Source: Glandiceps talaboti (lineage: Eukaryota > Hemichordata > Enteropneusta > Spengelidae). From it: DNA of 64,000 nt. The stretch lies in assembly GCF_964340395.1 (NCBI RefSeq), contig NC_135556.1, forward strand, positions 11,608,910-11,672,909. Direction: 5' to 3'. The notes beneath the pieces are model-generated. The model had not been told where the DNA came from, did no database searches, and saw nothing but the letters and a program-made list of their open reading frames with translations. Position numbers and translations under genes: made by a program. Positions 13,332 through 25,600 of this stretch are shown piece after piece; within the stretch, counting starts at the first letter, position 1; the number at the start of each line of letters is the position of its first letter.

Positions 13332-14291
13332 AGACTTGATTATACTTTCTATTGAAATACTCAGTGATGTACGTGTAGAAAATATGATTCCAATAATATA
13401 TTTGACACGATTTGACAACTTTTGTTCTATGAGCAGGTGATGGTCGTATTTTAGGTTAAAAACTAAATCAATTCATACAGTTGTCAGTAATAACAGTATT
13501 ATCGTAAATTTTGTCAGATCATGAACAATAAACCAGACGCACAGTTCAGTGTTGTATGGCTTCCTCAGGAGACGACGACGGAGACACGTTGTCCCCGGTG
13601 CGGTGGACGTCTCTGAATAGCAACACGAGACTAGAGAATATTATCATCGGATTCAGTGTCGTCCCCGCTGTACTGACCCATCATGCAGGTGTCAGCGGCA
13701 TCTGTTTATCTTCAAACAATTTTTTTACAATATTTGAAATTCTCCATAGATTTTGGAATGGTATGTATGTTGTTACATACAATGTCTGCAAACGTGTAGG
13801 CTGTGTGATCGACTCGCACACTCAAGTTCTGATGTAATATTTGTGCATGTGATTGCTGTATTTGCTATCGGGGAGCCGCGCCGAATGTCTCTACTATTTA
13901 TCAACGTGTGGCATAAACGTACAACGGGGCATCAATTTAAATATCTAAAACATACTAAAGGTGAATTGGTCATTTCCCATGTCGGATGTACCTTTTACCC
14001 TTAGGCCTGCTCTAAGCTAATATGAATACTGACTCTCATGTTTCGCCACTCCCCTATAGACGGTAATTAAAATGCAGTCTCTCTGTTGATCCCTGAAGCG
14101 AACTCACTTTGTAATGTTTGAGAGAGGTCGCGTTGGGTACACACACAGAGATGCATGTCCTCCAAACATCACTCGAATTCGAGCTAAACCTCAATGCCAA
14201 CAAGACTTGTATGTAACGACAAAACAACGTTACATTGAAGTGTTCGGTCAACCTTTCTAGTATAATTTACCTTGAAATTAACATCTGCGCT

Positions 14292-14305
14292 GTTGCTATA
14301 GCAAC
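14292..14305. promoter_or_regulatory. RFX X-box-like palindrome GTTGCTATAGCAAC
   Basis: This perfect 14-bp palindrome resembles the X-box bound by RFX factors (two GTTGCC-type half sites facing each other). One half-site position departs from the consensus. No promoter was located beside it, so function is inference. Confidence 0.3.
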
Positions 14306-15340
14306 GTAATACTCTAACCATGTTATTCCGAAACCTTAATTAAAATTAAGCGATATTTGAGAAAGTGTAAGTTTGAGGGAGATAAATCAGAAAATCGTAT
14401 TATCTTGATTTTTGTCCGCAGTTTCAAACTTAATGCGGTCAGTGTTACATTTCACCAAAGTGATGTTTGATCACTGGATTTGATTTAATTCGGTAATATA
14501 TGCAATATTTTGACAGATTTTACATCCGAAAAGAAGCATCCTTTTCTAACAATCGCTATTTTGTTTTGACTAAAAATGGAAATGTAATATCTATGACAAA
14601 TTAGTCAGGTCACAGTACACCTTTATTATATTTCATACACTATTGTTCATTTCTTTGCACCTTTCTCAGTCACCATCATCATTACATTAGAGTGATTACA
14701 CCCTCAGGCTAACTACCCAATGAAATGTATTCCACTTATTATTATTATATCGTATGCGAAATTATATTTTTTTCACCATCAATTAAAAGTGACAGCTTTT
14801 CCCACACGGCAAATGGAAGTCAAATGGAACGTTATTCCAGCAAAATAAAATGTATTTTTAACGACTAAAAAAAATGCAAACTAAACTCAGAATAATTGGA
14901 TTAATGTTGGAGTTACCTGACGGGCGAGGTATTGAAAACATTTCTTTGGGTTTATTCCATGGTTGTGTAAGTCGTTTTGAAAAGAAAGGAAAGGGAAAGT
15001 GGTAAATTTAAGTGCGATCGCTCTTGTCCATTAAAGTTTCCTACCAAGCACATGGAACTTAGAAGGGAAACTCTCTAGCAGATATATAAAGTAAAGAACT
15101 TTAGAAAAGAGAAATAGTTAAAATAATCTAGCAAAGTATATAACGTGACTTCTGTGAACAGCTGTGAGAAGCATTCAAACCGATTTCGGCAAATTAATGA
15201 GCGTGTCAAATTTCATTAAATAAATAGAATAAATGATTTAAAATGACTAAAATTAAACTTTAATAATAATAATAATGATGATAATCTTCAATAAAAATCT
15301 ATTTCGCATGACATGTAATTATGGATTATTATTTAAATAT

Positions 15341-15341
<1 letters not shown>

Positions 15342-15399
<58 letters not shown>
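15342..15399. repeat. (CA)n microsatellite
   Basis: An uninterrupted run of about 29 CA dinucleotides. Confidence 0.97.
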
Positions 15400-15400
<1 letters not shown>

Positions 15401-17208
15401 AGATGAAGGGTACAGTTTAATTTGAATCTTACAATGTGTACGTGTAGTAAGTAGTACAGGGCCATGGAGGGTTAAGTTGTCGGATACATGGTACAATTCA
15501 TGGGTACAATTTTGAAGAAAGTCTTGTACCTAACCAAATACGATACCACCTCAAAATTTGATGATCGGATTTTAAGTTCAAGGACTTGTTTGCATTTCTT
15601 TCACTGCGTCAAGTACCTCCATGTAAGTTGATATTAAAGTTACGTGTAGTTCTCATATTCCCTACGAATAGGATTCGTGTTGTATATATGTGTGTAATCT
15701 ACTCTAAAGACAGCAGAGAACTATAGTTGGGGATTATCTTTCCCACTGTCTGTATCAATACATGTACAAAGACCACGGTCTACCCCGTTAGTACGTAATT
15801 ACGCCTTAACCAATTCCCAAGATATTGAATATGATCAACTCTGCATGATCGCTTGTTGTGGGATATAATTTTCAGTAAATTTCTCAGTAAGGTGGTCCGT
15901 AATAACCGCACGCACCACGTTAGATGTTAGATGTTAGACGTTGTTAGATGTTCAGCCGCACACATATTACGTATGTCAATCACTCCCCGGCACTACTACA
16001 CAGCGTACCGATGGAACACCTTCCTCATGGATTTGATAAAACCTATCAGACTCATTTGCACAAACAATATTTGCAGCGACCAATCACGCAGGATATATAA
16101 TGTAAAAGAACGTCGGATTTTTTAATAGGTAATATGAATTTGCTGAAAGATTCAAAGGACACATTATGTAAGAGATCGAACGGAATACAGGCTAAAAGTT
16201 CGTCTACCTTACCGACAGATGTGCGCTGCTAAGTTGCTGACTCACGTGCATACCCTCCATGCCATGATGTAACATACCATTAACCTCGTCGCATAAAGAG
16301 ATTTCTTTCTGAAAGTATTGAAGGAAATACAGAGTGAAATAATATTTTAAAAAATTACCACGTACAGAAATTTGGTATAATACTCGAGAATCACGTGTAC
16401 TTGATAAACCCTACACGAATCGAAGTTCACTGCTTGCTATTACTAAGCACGCTATTTTACAACGAGTGTACAAAATATGGTAGTTCAATCGTAGTACAGT
16501 GCAGTGTTCAACAGCTTGAAAGGGACATTCTTTGCATATCATCACGTTTATTTAGAGTGGCCTGACTACTAGGTCAGTTCGTTCCCGCGTAATTCTTCTT
16601 ATCAAAACTGCCAGGTCTTGTTACGTTCGTGGGATTACCATGGCCAGACATAAAACTCAACATTTAAAACGAAGTGCGTGTGTCACTGAAAATGCATAAC
16701 ATCACGGGAGATTTTTTGGAAGTGTAAAAATAGTTGACGACAATTTATGTTACCATATATGTTGTGCGTAAACTATTATAGTTGCAAGCTAAGGTTGCTA
16801 CTACTGTACTGTTCCTTTTCTTTTCAGTGACTTTTTTTTGTTACGGTTGGTTTCCTTCAAGTTGTTTTTTTATTCAACGTTAAAGTTTTTCAGTATTTAC
16901 ATAATATAACCACACACTACACTGTAAATACCACAACATTAACAAAACACTAAACCACTTCGTACGTAGTCGCGGACGAATATCCGGCTCGCAAGAATGG
17001 GGACGTACACCATAAATTGTTATCGGAGTCGGCATTTATCAGCGGTATATCTGTCTGTCCGCTATGGACACTTTTGAAGGATTTCAACTTGCAGTATCTC
17101 GAAATATAACTATTTGCAAACAATATGCATCCGATAAGAATCACCGAAGTAAACAGACAACACGTTAATTTTCATTATAATGAGACATCATGTGTTTTGT
17201 AAAGTGTT

Positions 17209-17222
17209 GTTGCCATGGCAAC
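17209..17222. promoter_or_regulatory. RFX X-box palindrome GTTGCCATGGCAAC
   Basis: This is an exact palindrome matching the RFX X-box consensus (GTTGCC, two bases, GGCAAC). RFX sites commonly lie near promoters of ciliary genes in animals. It is about 3 kb upstream of the first recognised TSP1-CUB exon, but no promoter or first exon is visible, so the link is speculative. Confidence 0.4.
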
Positions 17223-18317
17223 AGTTTCAACTATCAATCATTACTGAAATGTCAATAAAACGTTAATATCCTTGGTTTGTACAAATCAAACACATATATA
17301 TATATAAACATGGTTACTTATTCAAACATTGTTCGCTTTTAGACTTAAAAATCGGTAAACATCGTTAACCCGGACCACAGGGTCAAAGCACCTTACAACA
17401 ACCGTACACCAGGGGTATAGTAACGTGTTCCAACGAGACCCGATCCTCGTATGAAAACTGCAGTTGGCTCTGTTGACGTGTAAGCATATTTTCGCATGTT
17501 GTCAGTCAGCCTTGCTGGAAATTTCATTCATGCGGGGGCGAATTTCTGTCGAGTCGTTTATTGCAGCTCATTCTGCTGGAAGGCAAATTTAATACTTAGT
17601 TTGTACACCACGTCATATGGAAAATTCAGTTATGTTTATACGATTTTGCGAAAGAAATTTTGAAAAAAAAATTAGTGATTTTGTCTGTGGTTCTGAAAAT
17701 CACAGAACTAGAAAATGTTCCAATCGTTCGAACAAGATACTGTATGTATCTACCTTTACACAATATGTGGACGTGACATTCATTGTGAACAGAAAAGGCA
17801 GATCGATCATCAAGTGATCGCCTGCTCCCAATTTCATTCACAACCCTTAATTGCAAAAATTATGACACTGGAGTAAAAATGGAAAGATCCGAGAGGAAAT
17901 GCCGAGAAAGCTCGGTGTGTTTTTTTTTTCAAAGAATGCTAATCGGACTGATAAAGTTTCCAAAATCAATACCAGTAGTCCATTAAAATGTGAAAGAATT
18001 CGATCGTTAATTCACCACCTTTACAGGAAACAAGCCATCGCGGGTAGAGCAATGCTAGCAGACTGCCACGGTATCGACTTGGTTTATTGATTGAGTGTGC
18101 CGACTACATGATAGAAGCTTTGCTAGTTTGATTAAACACCAAAAAGTGGGTGATATAAATCATTATCGGATAAAAAACACAAATGATCGGCGAACACTTG
18201 AATGGATGCATATATTGGTGTTGCCGCCCATCTACAGACTACAATGTCATCAAACAGATGTAACACTAAAACTGAATGTTCTATTTTATGTATTTTCCAC
18301 TATTAGTTTTGTCATGT

Positions 18318-18640
18318 TTTCAATCGGTCGATTTAAGATCTTTCTTTGAACTTTGACAATGTTTTGAAGTGTAAAGCCTGCAAAAAAAATTATGTAAGTT
18401 GAGTGTCAAGTATTGGCGGGAAAATATTCTGCATGACGAATATGCACGTGTGTCGTTCAGTTAAAAACTTTCACACTCTGTGCGATTCAAGAAAAATTCA
18501 ATCATTCTATTTAAGATCTTTCTCTGAACTTTACGACGATTTTGATGTATGGAATCTGCACACAAAAAATTGTGTGTGACGCGAGTATAAAATATCAGCG
18601 GGAAAAATATGCCACGTCAGTTCTGTTCGACGAGCATCAT
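18318..18640. repeat. Diverged tandem duplication, about 180-bp period
   Basis: Copies at about 18318-18446 and 18499-18640 share the same ordered words: ATTTAAGATCTTTCTCTGAACTTT, an A-rich block, GTGT..AAGTATT/AAAATAT, GCGGGAAAA, and TGC..GACG. Substitutions and small indels throughout indicate an old event. No coding frame is preserved. Confidence 0.7.
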
Positions 18641-20250
18641 AAGTAAACATCGTTTACGAAATTATGTCTCCGACTGTGTGATGAAAAGGGGCAATGCAAT
18701 GGACAGGTCGAGAAAATAATCATAATGAAATGGCATCGAAACTGAAAAAAAAATGTCATCAGTTTTCTCCAAAATGTGATCTTGCAAAAAGTATTTATAA
18801 AATGAGCGAATCCGTTGAGGCGAGAAATGGACTTTGTAATGGACAATTGAAAACATGTAGCTGTGTAGTCTTCTGGTGTAATAACACAAAATTACACATG
18901 ACATCACTCCAAATAAGATTACACGTCAACGTAAGCATACAATTAAACTCGAACATTTCAGTAATTTAATATTTTTATTACGAATTATTTTAATAAGAAA
19001 ACGTCAATGCAAGCATATTTTGATAATTGTAATGACGGGCCGCTAATGCTTTGATCTTTTCCCCAAGGCAAATTTCGGCACCAGAAAAGAAATGACATTT
19101 TCGACTTAAAAGTTATAATCCGTTAAAGAAAATCTAACAAAACCTCGTCGTATGTATTTCGAGAGAACATTTTTTTTTACAGTGACTTGCTCGCCCGGTG
19201 CTAGCAATTTTGTTATTTTTTCAATTTACTTCGCGCTTACCATTAAGTAATTGGTTTCTGCTTAAATGCGAAGATGCATATTTGAGATTCGCTCAGAGGA
19301 ATAGAAATTGTCTTATTTCTTACTTCAATATGATCATTAGTTGTTGACCTCTGACCCCATTTGTCAGGCACACATCCAATTACCTACACATGACTACAAG
19401 AGAGCCACAAGGGTTCACACTTCGTGAAATTGAAGTCATTCAGTTGTACATACCCTTGACACCCTTAATTGAAAATTTTATGGTTATTAGCGAATGAATA
19501 ACGAAACCTAATTGGTTTCTGTTCTCATTGGTTTTGCTTTTTCTTCACAAATTTAGTTTTAAAAAAAGGAGATGTTTTTTCCCCACTGCAGAAGTTGCGT
19601 CATCGGTTCGAAAATAACTGATTTTTGGCGTGATGTTGAATACATCGACATACACACGACAATTGGAATTTTTCTGATGAGTATCTGTCTCGAATTAATG
19701 ATCTCTATCCAGATTAAATTGACATGTACACCACCGAGCCTCATTGATGCTGACAATGTCCTCAAGGTGGCGCTCTCCATTTGATCTCGCACTCAGTACT
19801 TTGTATGTGGTGAGGTCAAATTATCAACAGTAGCGTCCCATCTAAAAAAATTAACTCAAATGTCTTGTTCTCCGTATCTTGGCTTGAAATGAGAAAGCTC
19901 ACAAAAATCGTGGGTTTGTTTTGGATGATTTGGTTTTTGCTAACGCTTGCTCCTACACAATATTAACATATACATGTTTGTATGGCATAGAGAAAAGTGG
20001 AAGGAAAATTTACACACTTCGACCAGTGAGGTTCAATCTCGACTTTGTCAAACTTCTGCATCAGAGTTCAGTAGACGAAATCCAAACACAATAGAATAAA
20101 TGTGCGAATGTGATAATAGCGATAAAAATCATTTATGCTCCAATGTACGTATCAAAAAACGAATCTATTTAATATCGATCCATTGAAATTTTGCTTCTAT
20201 ACTCAAATTTCTGTAAAGTAAGAAATATTTTTTTTAAATATCTTTTTCAG

Positions 20251-20430
20251 GACCAGCCGTTGACGGTGGATGGGGGCGCTGGTCTGATTGGACAGAATGC
20301 TCAGGTACCTGTGGCCCTGCAATAAAAAGTCACTTCCGTCTTTGTAATAATCCTGCTCCAGCCAATGGGGGCGCTGACTGTGTAGGAGACACCGTAGCCA
20401 ACGAAGGATGTGAATTACAGCCATGTCATC
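20251..20430 (+). CDS. TSP1-CUB transmembrane protein, thrombospondin type 1 exon
   Basis: This internal exon encodes one thrombospondin type 1 repeat of 59 complete codons. The WGRWSDWTECSGTCG motif near its start carries the stacked Trp residues and the paired Cys of the fold, and a Cys-rich end reads GCELQPCH. A polypyrimidine tract and CAG precede it (AG at 20249-20250), and GTAAGT follows (20431). Both borders are phase 1, so the domain is a symmetric, shuffle-competent module. TSP1 repeats act outside the cell in adhesion, guidance and matrix binding. The exon joins in frame to the CUB exon at 21759 and the transmembrane exon at 30385. At least one upstream exon with the signal peptide is missing from what can be recognised. 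The domain call is secure; the protein could not be matched to a named family. Confidence 0.93.
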
Positions 20431-20752
20431 GTAAGTTTGTTGTCTTTTATAGCAGAAATTTCATTTATTTAAAGAGGCACAAGTTGAGTTTGTACAATGT
20501 ACGTTTCGGGGGCTGAACGTTTGCTGTAGACCCATGAAGACACCTGTTGGATTCTACATGTAAATGACTGAAGCATATTTAACCATAATTTACTATTGGT
20601 AGAACTCTATTAAACCTGGTTTACTACCAAACCAGAGTGACCATAGAGTTTCAATTAGGCAGCACGATGTTTTTTTAGGGCTCAAGCAAATTTACACATC
20701 AAAGAATATACATACATACATACATACATACATACATACATACATACATACA

Positions 20753-20786
<34 letters not shown>

Positions 20787-21758
20787 CATACATACATACA
20801 CACACACATACATACATACACACATACATACATACATACATACATACATACATACATACATACATTATACATACATACATACATACATACATACATACAT
20901 ACATACATACATACATACATACATACATACATACATACATACATACATACATACATACACACACTGATAGCGCACAAACACATACAAGTGATACATTTTA
21001 TCTCACTGTGAACACAAATCAACATCACTGTCCGATGAAAGAAGATTGAAAAAAAAAACATTTTTGTTCTTACAGTGAGATGAAATGTAACATATTACTT
21101 GCGTTCACGCTGTCAATTTCTGTATGTTGTTCGTGTTTGTATAAAAAAAAACGTTGTATGAGATGTCAAAAACGTGACGCCTTATTGAAACGCCATGGCC
21201 TTTCTGGTTTGGTAGTAAGCAAATCGATGATATAATTTATTATTCGTATATATACAGAACTATTGAAACAGCTATTACGCCTTCACTTGTGCTATTACAT
21301 CAAGTGTCATCAAATGTACTACATGCATTGGTATTAATAGTATACGTTAATTATAGTTTCATGTAAATATTTTTACTCAAGTCAAATAGCTTATAAACTC
21401 AGACTGTGCTTCTTCAATTGATACAATTTGAAAGAAGAATTTCGATAAATGTTTAAGAACAACTCATTAAAACATGAATTCACGTATATACAGAATTTGA
21501 AGCTCTCTGATCGTGTAAACTCAGTGTTGTGCGAATTTTTAGTAGTTTATGGCTTCATCGTGTAGACATTTCATTACATCTCCATACTTCCACCAGTATG
21601 TAACGTGTTTTGTGAAGTTGTTAGCGCGCCACCATGCGACCAAATTCAACTTTTCTGGACTTACCCGCAAATACTTGTACTGTACATGTAGGTTAACTCC
21701 GCCTTTTTGAAAGACTAATTGTGATATTCTAATTCGGGTTTGCTGTTTTATTTCACAG
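20431..21758 (+). other. Intron, phase 1, with large (ACAT)n array
   Basis: A GTAAGT donor and a TTTCACAG acceptor bound this intron. The main content is the ACAT microsatellite at 20707-20965; otherwise nothing was recognised. Confidence 0.85.
20707..20965. repeat. (ACAT)n microsatellite, about 250 bp
   Basis: More than 55 ACAT/CATA units are interrupted by a few CACA and TATA variants. This is one of the longest such arrays in the window and lies wholly within an intron. Confidence 0.98.
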
Positions 21759-22133
21759 ACGATGCGACAACCAATAGTCCGAGTAGTGAGTTCGTCGATG
21801 ATGGATGTGCATGTGGCTGTACTCTCATCAAACCTCGTGGTATTATCAGATCATCGAGTATTCCGTGTTACAAAAACGCTGTGTGGACTGTTAGCCTATC
21901 AGACGGACTTAAAATCAATCTAACTTTTGTGACCTTTAACCTGGACCTGGCAAGTGAATGGTTAAGGGTACGTAACGGTGGAACACCATCGGCACCTCTT
22001 ATTGTGTACCACACGGGAGCCAGATCCCCTAGACCTGTGATATCATCGGGGAACCAACTGTATATTGAGTATAAATCTGCCTGGGATGAGCCTCTTCTCA
22101 ACACTGGATTCTCTGCTCATTACTCGCCTATGA
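21759..22133 (+). CDS. TSP1-CUB transmembrane protein, CUB domain exon
   Basis: The exon has 124 complete codons between phase 1 borders (AG at 21757-21758; GTAAGT at 22134). After a short Ser/Thr-rich linker comes a CUB domain: a Cys cluster CACGC, an IPCYKNAVWTV segment, then EWLRVRNGG, a Y-H-T-G turn, SSGNQLYIEYKS and the closing GFSAHY. CUB domains are extracellular beta-sandwich modules that mediate protein binding, often with calcium. The first disulfide pair is plausible, but the second pair found in many CUB domains is absent. Sequence after the donor runs into (GGT)n and (GAT)n arrays, confirming that the open frame beyond 22133 is intronic. The next recognised coding exon is at 30385, 8.25 kb away. 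Confidence 0.92.
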
Positions 22134-22182
22134 GTAAGTATCTTTAATCTTAATTTCATAGTTATTTTGGAAATACAGTTAT

Positions 22183-22241
22183 GTGGTGGTGGTGGTGGTG
22201 GTGGTGGTGGTGGTGGTGGTGGTGGTGGTGTTGGTGGTATC

Positions 22242-22298
<57 letters not shown>

Positions 22299-22541
22299 TA
22301 ACCATGGTTACATTTGTTGTGTGTATAACACACACAGACAGACACATACAATTTTGTCGATGTAGAAAGACAGCCACACAGACACACAGACAGATAGACA
22401 GACACACACACACACACAGAGACATATACACAGACACAGATAGATACACAGACATAGACAACCACACAGACAGATACAGAGACAAATATACAGACATACA
22501 CAGACAGCCACACAGACAGATACCGACATATACACATACAT

Positions 22542-22600
<59 letters not shown>

Positions 22601-22615
22601 CAGACAGACAGATAC

Positions 22616-22686
<71 letters not shown>

Positions 22687-22690
22687 CATG
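22183..22690. repeat. Intronic compound repeat (GTG)n-(GAT)n-(CAGA)n
   Basis: GTG units (22183-22230) and GAT units (22243-22296) are followed, after a short unique gap, by degenerate and then pure CAGA units up to about 22690. It starts only 50 bp after the CUB exon donor. Long His, Ser, Cys-Val or Asp-Arg-Gln frames here are repeat artefacts. Confidence 0.97.
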
Positions 22691-25600
22691 CAGTCACTTG
22701 CTCACACACAATTTGATCGATACAAAATGAAGACACAACAACCACGCGTTACACGAGTGACTCAATAATCCCTAACAAAAAGTTGGTTAGCGAAATATGA
22801 CCACCATAGCTGAAAGAAAGCTTGCTGTAAATGACTCCATCTTATTAGTATGCCGAGTACCATCTCCAGTCGTCATTCATCTTACAACCTTCTGTCGCCT
22901 CTTACTGAAATTCAAGAGATATCTATCCAACTGGACATGTAAGGATTAATCGGTTAAACATACATACAAAGGGAGCAAAGAAAATCTAGCTCCTTGACAA
23001 AGTCCATTCACAAACTTAGTCACGCATGCGCAGGAAACGATCTGATGTAAGACTACACCTTTGGTTATTTTACACAAGTGTGTCGGTCAGTCCTACTGTT
23101 GCTAGAAAGGCATAGCTGAATAGAGCTGAAAGGAAAATATTTGTTTGTGGTTCTAAAGGAACTCGAAATGCAATATTTGAGCACTTTGTGGTAACAGCGT
23201 TGCTCGGATCAGCCATCATGTTCGGCGCCAAACGAGGGATGCCACTCGCTTTCGCTGCCTTCAAGCTGCCTCAATTATGACAACAATATACGGTTAGTGG
23301 TCGTAGTTTTAAACTTTTTTGTCGACGTAGTTTGTCAGTCGACGTGTTCGAGGAACTTCTGATATTGTTGCCATGTAGAACTGTCGTCGGACTTGACCAT
23401 AGCTGACATCATGTCGTGTCCTATCGTCTGCCTAAAAAAGTAATCAAAATTCAACCACTTTCATGCGTTCCCCACGTCTGTAACTCTATGTCACCAAGTC
23501 GACGTGTATATTCGAGTGCCATTTCTCATAAAATTAGTATGCATTCCTCATCGTGTTTACTTAAACACTGTGTATAGTGCAGCTGAGTGTACTATAAATT
23601 TTCAGAGATAGATCATTAATGTACAGAACAGGCCATGAAAAAATCTAGAGGTCAGAAAGCGCTTCGGAGGGCATATAATTGTGTCAAATACTCTCTTGAA
23701 CCAATAGGTTAGAATAATCATCAACGTTTACTCTACTATACTAGCATACATGAAGTGAAGTATTTAGTTTACAGATCATTTAAACCCAAGATGTTTAGAT
23801 GTATTTGTTCTCAAAAATGTTATTTTCAACAACAATGCCTCCGAATGGAAATCTATAAATTCAAGAAATTGATTTGCATTCTTTAAAAAAAGACACGAAT
23901 GTCTTGAAAGAAAGAAAACATTACATGTATTTATCGTCACAGTCTGAATATTACATACCTGTACGCTTTAAGTGACAGAGTCAACGAAAAGCTGTGTTTT
24001 CCACATCGGAACGGTTTATCTTAACAAAATACAGTACATTCCTTTTAGAAGTTGCGAATAGTGGGAACAATTGATTAAGGAATGCATGATGAAAATGTTT
24101 GCAGTAAATAAACACTTAGCCTCTGAAAAGTACACATATACTCCGTGGAGACATCCTGAATTTTTTTAAAAAGCAGAAGCCTACTCTACACCCTATATAC
24201 GCTACAAGTGCCCTTTGGGAGGGAAGCAAAAAAAAAGAGTCATTGCACCGTTGTCATACACCGGCTCAATGCTACTATATTTCGTCTGTATTTGACGTGT
24301 ATCCCCAATCCTCAAGCAGTGAAAACAGCCTGTTAAGTGGACCAATTGTCACACAAAGAGAGTCAATTGTTTAGTTGTGTTTCCCTTTCGTATTAGGTGA
24401 CACAGTGGGTGAAATTGTTCACTGAGATAACATGCTTACCTGTACGCCTAATAAAACCCGCGATCAATGAGGTGGCTGCTTGTCACGTTTCCAGGTGGTC
24501 AATAAGAGATGGAAGCTGAGATGATCACACAGTTATTCAGGATTATTCGTGTTGTGTATAATCTTTTACTTGAAGCCACGTTTGCTGTAGACCTAAGTAT
24601 TGCCATTTTCAGAATGTTACTAAGTATATATGTACAACAAAATTGTTCTCGGATTAGTTCACTTTGAGTATTCACCCCGTGGTGGAGCTCTACATACGAC
24701 CGAATTATGCTATTTTTCAAAAAAGATAATTTAGGTCCATACCTGAAATTAAGACAATGTGGAGATAAATAATACTTGATGGAAGGTAGACTGAAGTACT
24801 TTAATGTATTATGTCAATGCATCTCTGTCACCGTGCGGTTTCTTTTGCGACCGTTGGCATGTAACATGACTATTTAGGGGATTGAATCTAGGACTTTAGA
24901 GTGAAACTTTGCTCTGGCACATGTAACGCGTAGTCAAGGCGACTGACACATTGCCTTTAAAGGCTGACAGAGTCGATGCACACCGCATAATATCAGTCAT
25001 AGTTTCTTTAACTTGTTTCCTAAGTCATCATCATATAAGTGAAACCGTTGAGGTCATCCGGGTACTTTATGATTTAAAAAAAATTATTTAATCATGTCAT
25101 TATGAAATCTACTCATGTAGTCTTCTTATCACAAGACCTGTGTAAAAAATTGGCCACAAATTTCTGACCTGTGTAAAAAAATTGGCATCAAAAGATAAAT
25201 TTTGATGTTTTGTAACTACATGTACCAGAATTGATAATCACGTGACAGTGTGCTTTATTCACGTGATAGTGACTCGCAAAGATTGAGAATGTACTAAAAT
25301 ATTTCTTGTATGAATATGAATTTCATATCATGTTACCATAATAAATCACTGCAATCGTTACGTTTTAAGAAATAGGACTCGTGTTCATTGTTTTGAGTAA
25401 AAATGTCTTTTATTTGTACTGAATATGAGGCGCGAATTTTGACGACAGTTTATAAAGATGACGTATGTGTTAGTGATTGCATACACTTTTGATCCTAAAT
25501 CAAAAGTAAACCTTCCCAAAAACCCGCCGGACTAAGTCCTTTTAATTTAAACATTTTTAAACCAAACTGTATAGTTCATCGTGTCAGGGCATAAATTCAA

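Larger units (their letters stand above)
13332..20250. other. Upstream of, or 5' intron of, the TSP1-CUB gene; no exon found
   Basis: The exon at 20251 begins in phase 1, so at least one coding exon, including the signal peptide, must lie upstream. None could be identified here. An open frame from 13556 has no signal peptide or Cys pattern. The stretch contains a (CA)n array, a diverged tandem duplication (18318-18640) and two RFX-like palindromes. Confidence 0.4.

Noticed and set aside
13556-13837. 93-codon ORF upstream of the TSP1 exon as a possible first exon
   Set aside because: No signal peptide, no conserved Cys pattern, and the possible donor phase is not convincing.
22043-22768. Long ORFs rich in Cys-Val-Ser, His or Asp-Arg-Gln
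   Set aside because: They are translations of GTG, GAT and CAGA microsatellites; the frames exist on both strands and in several phases.
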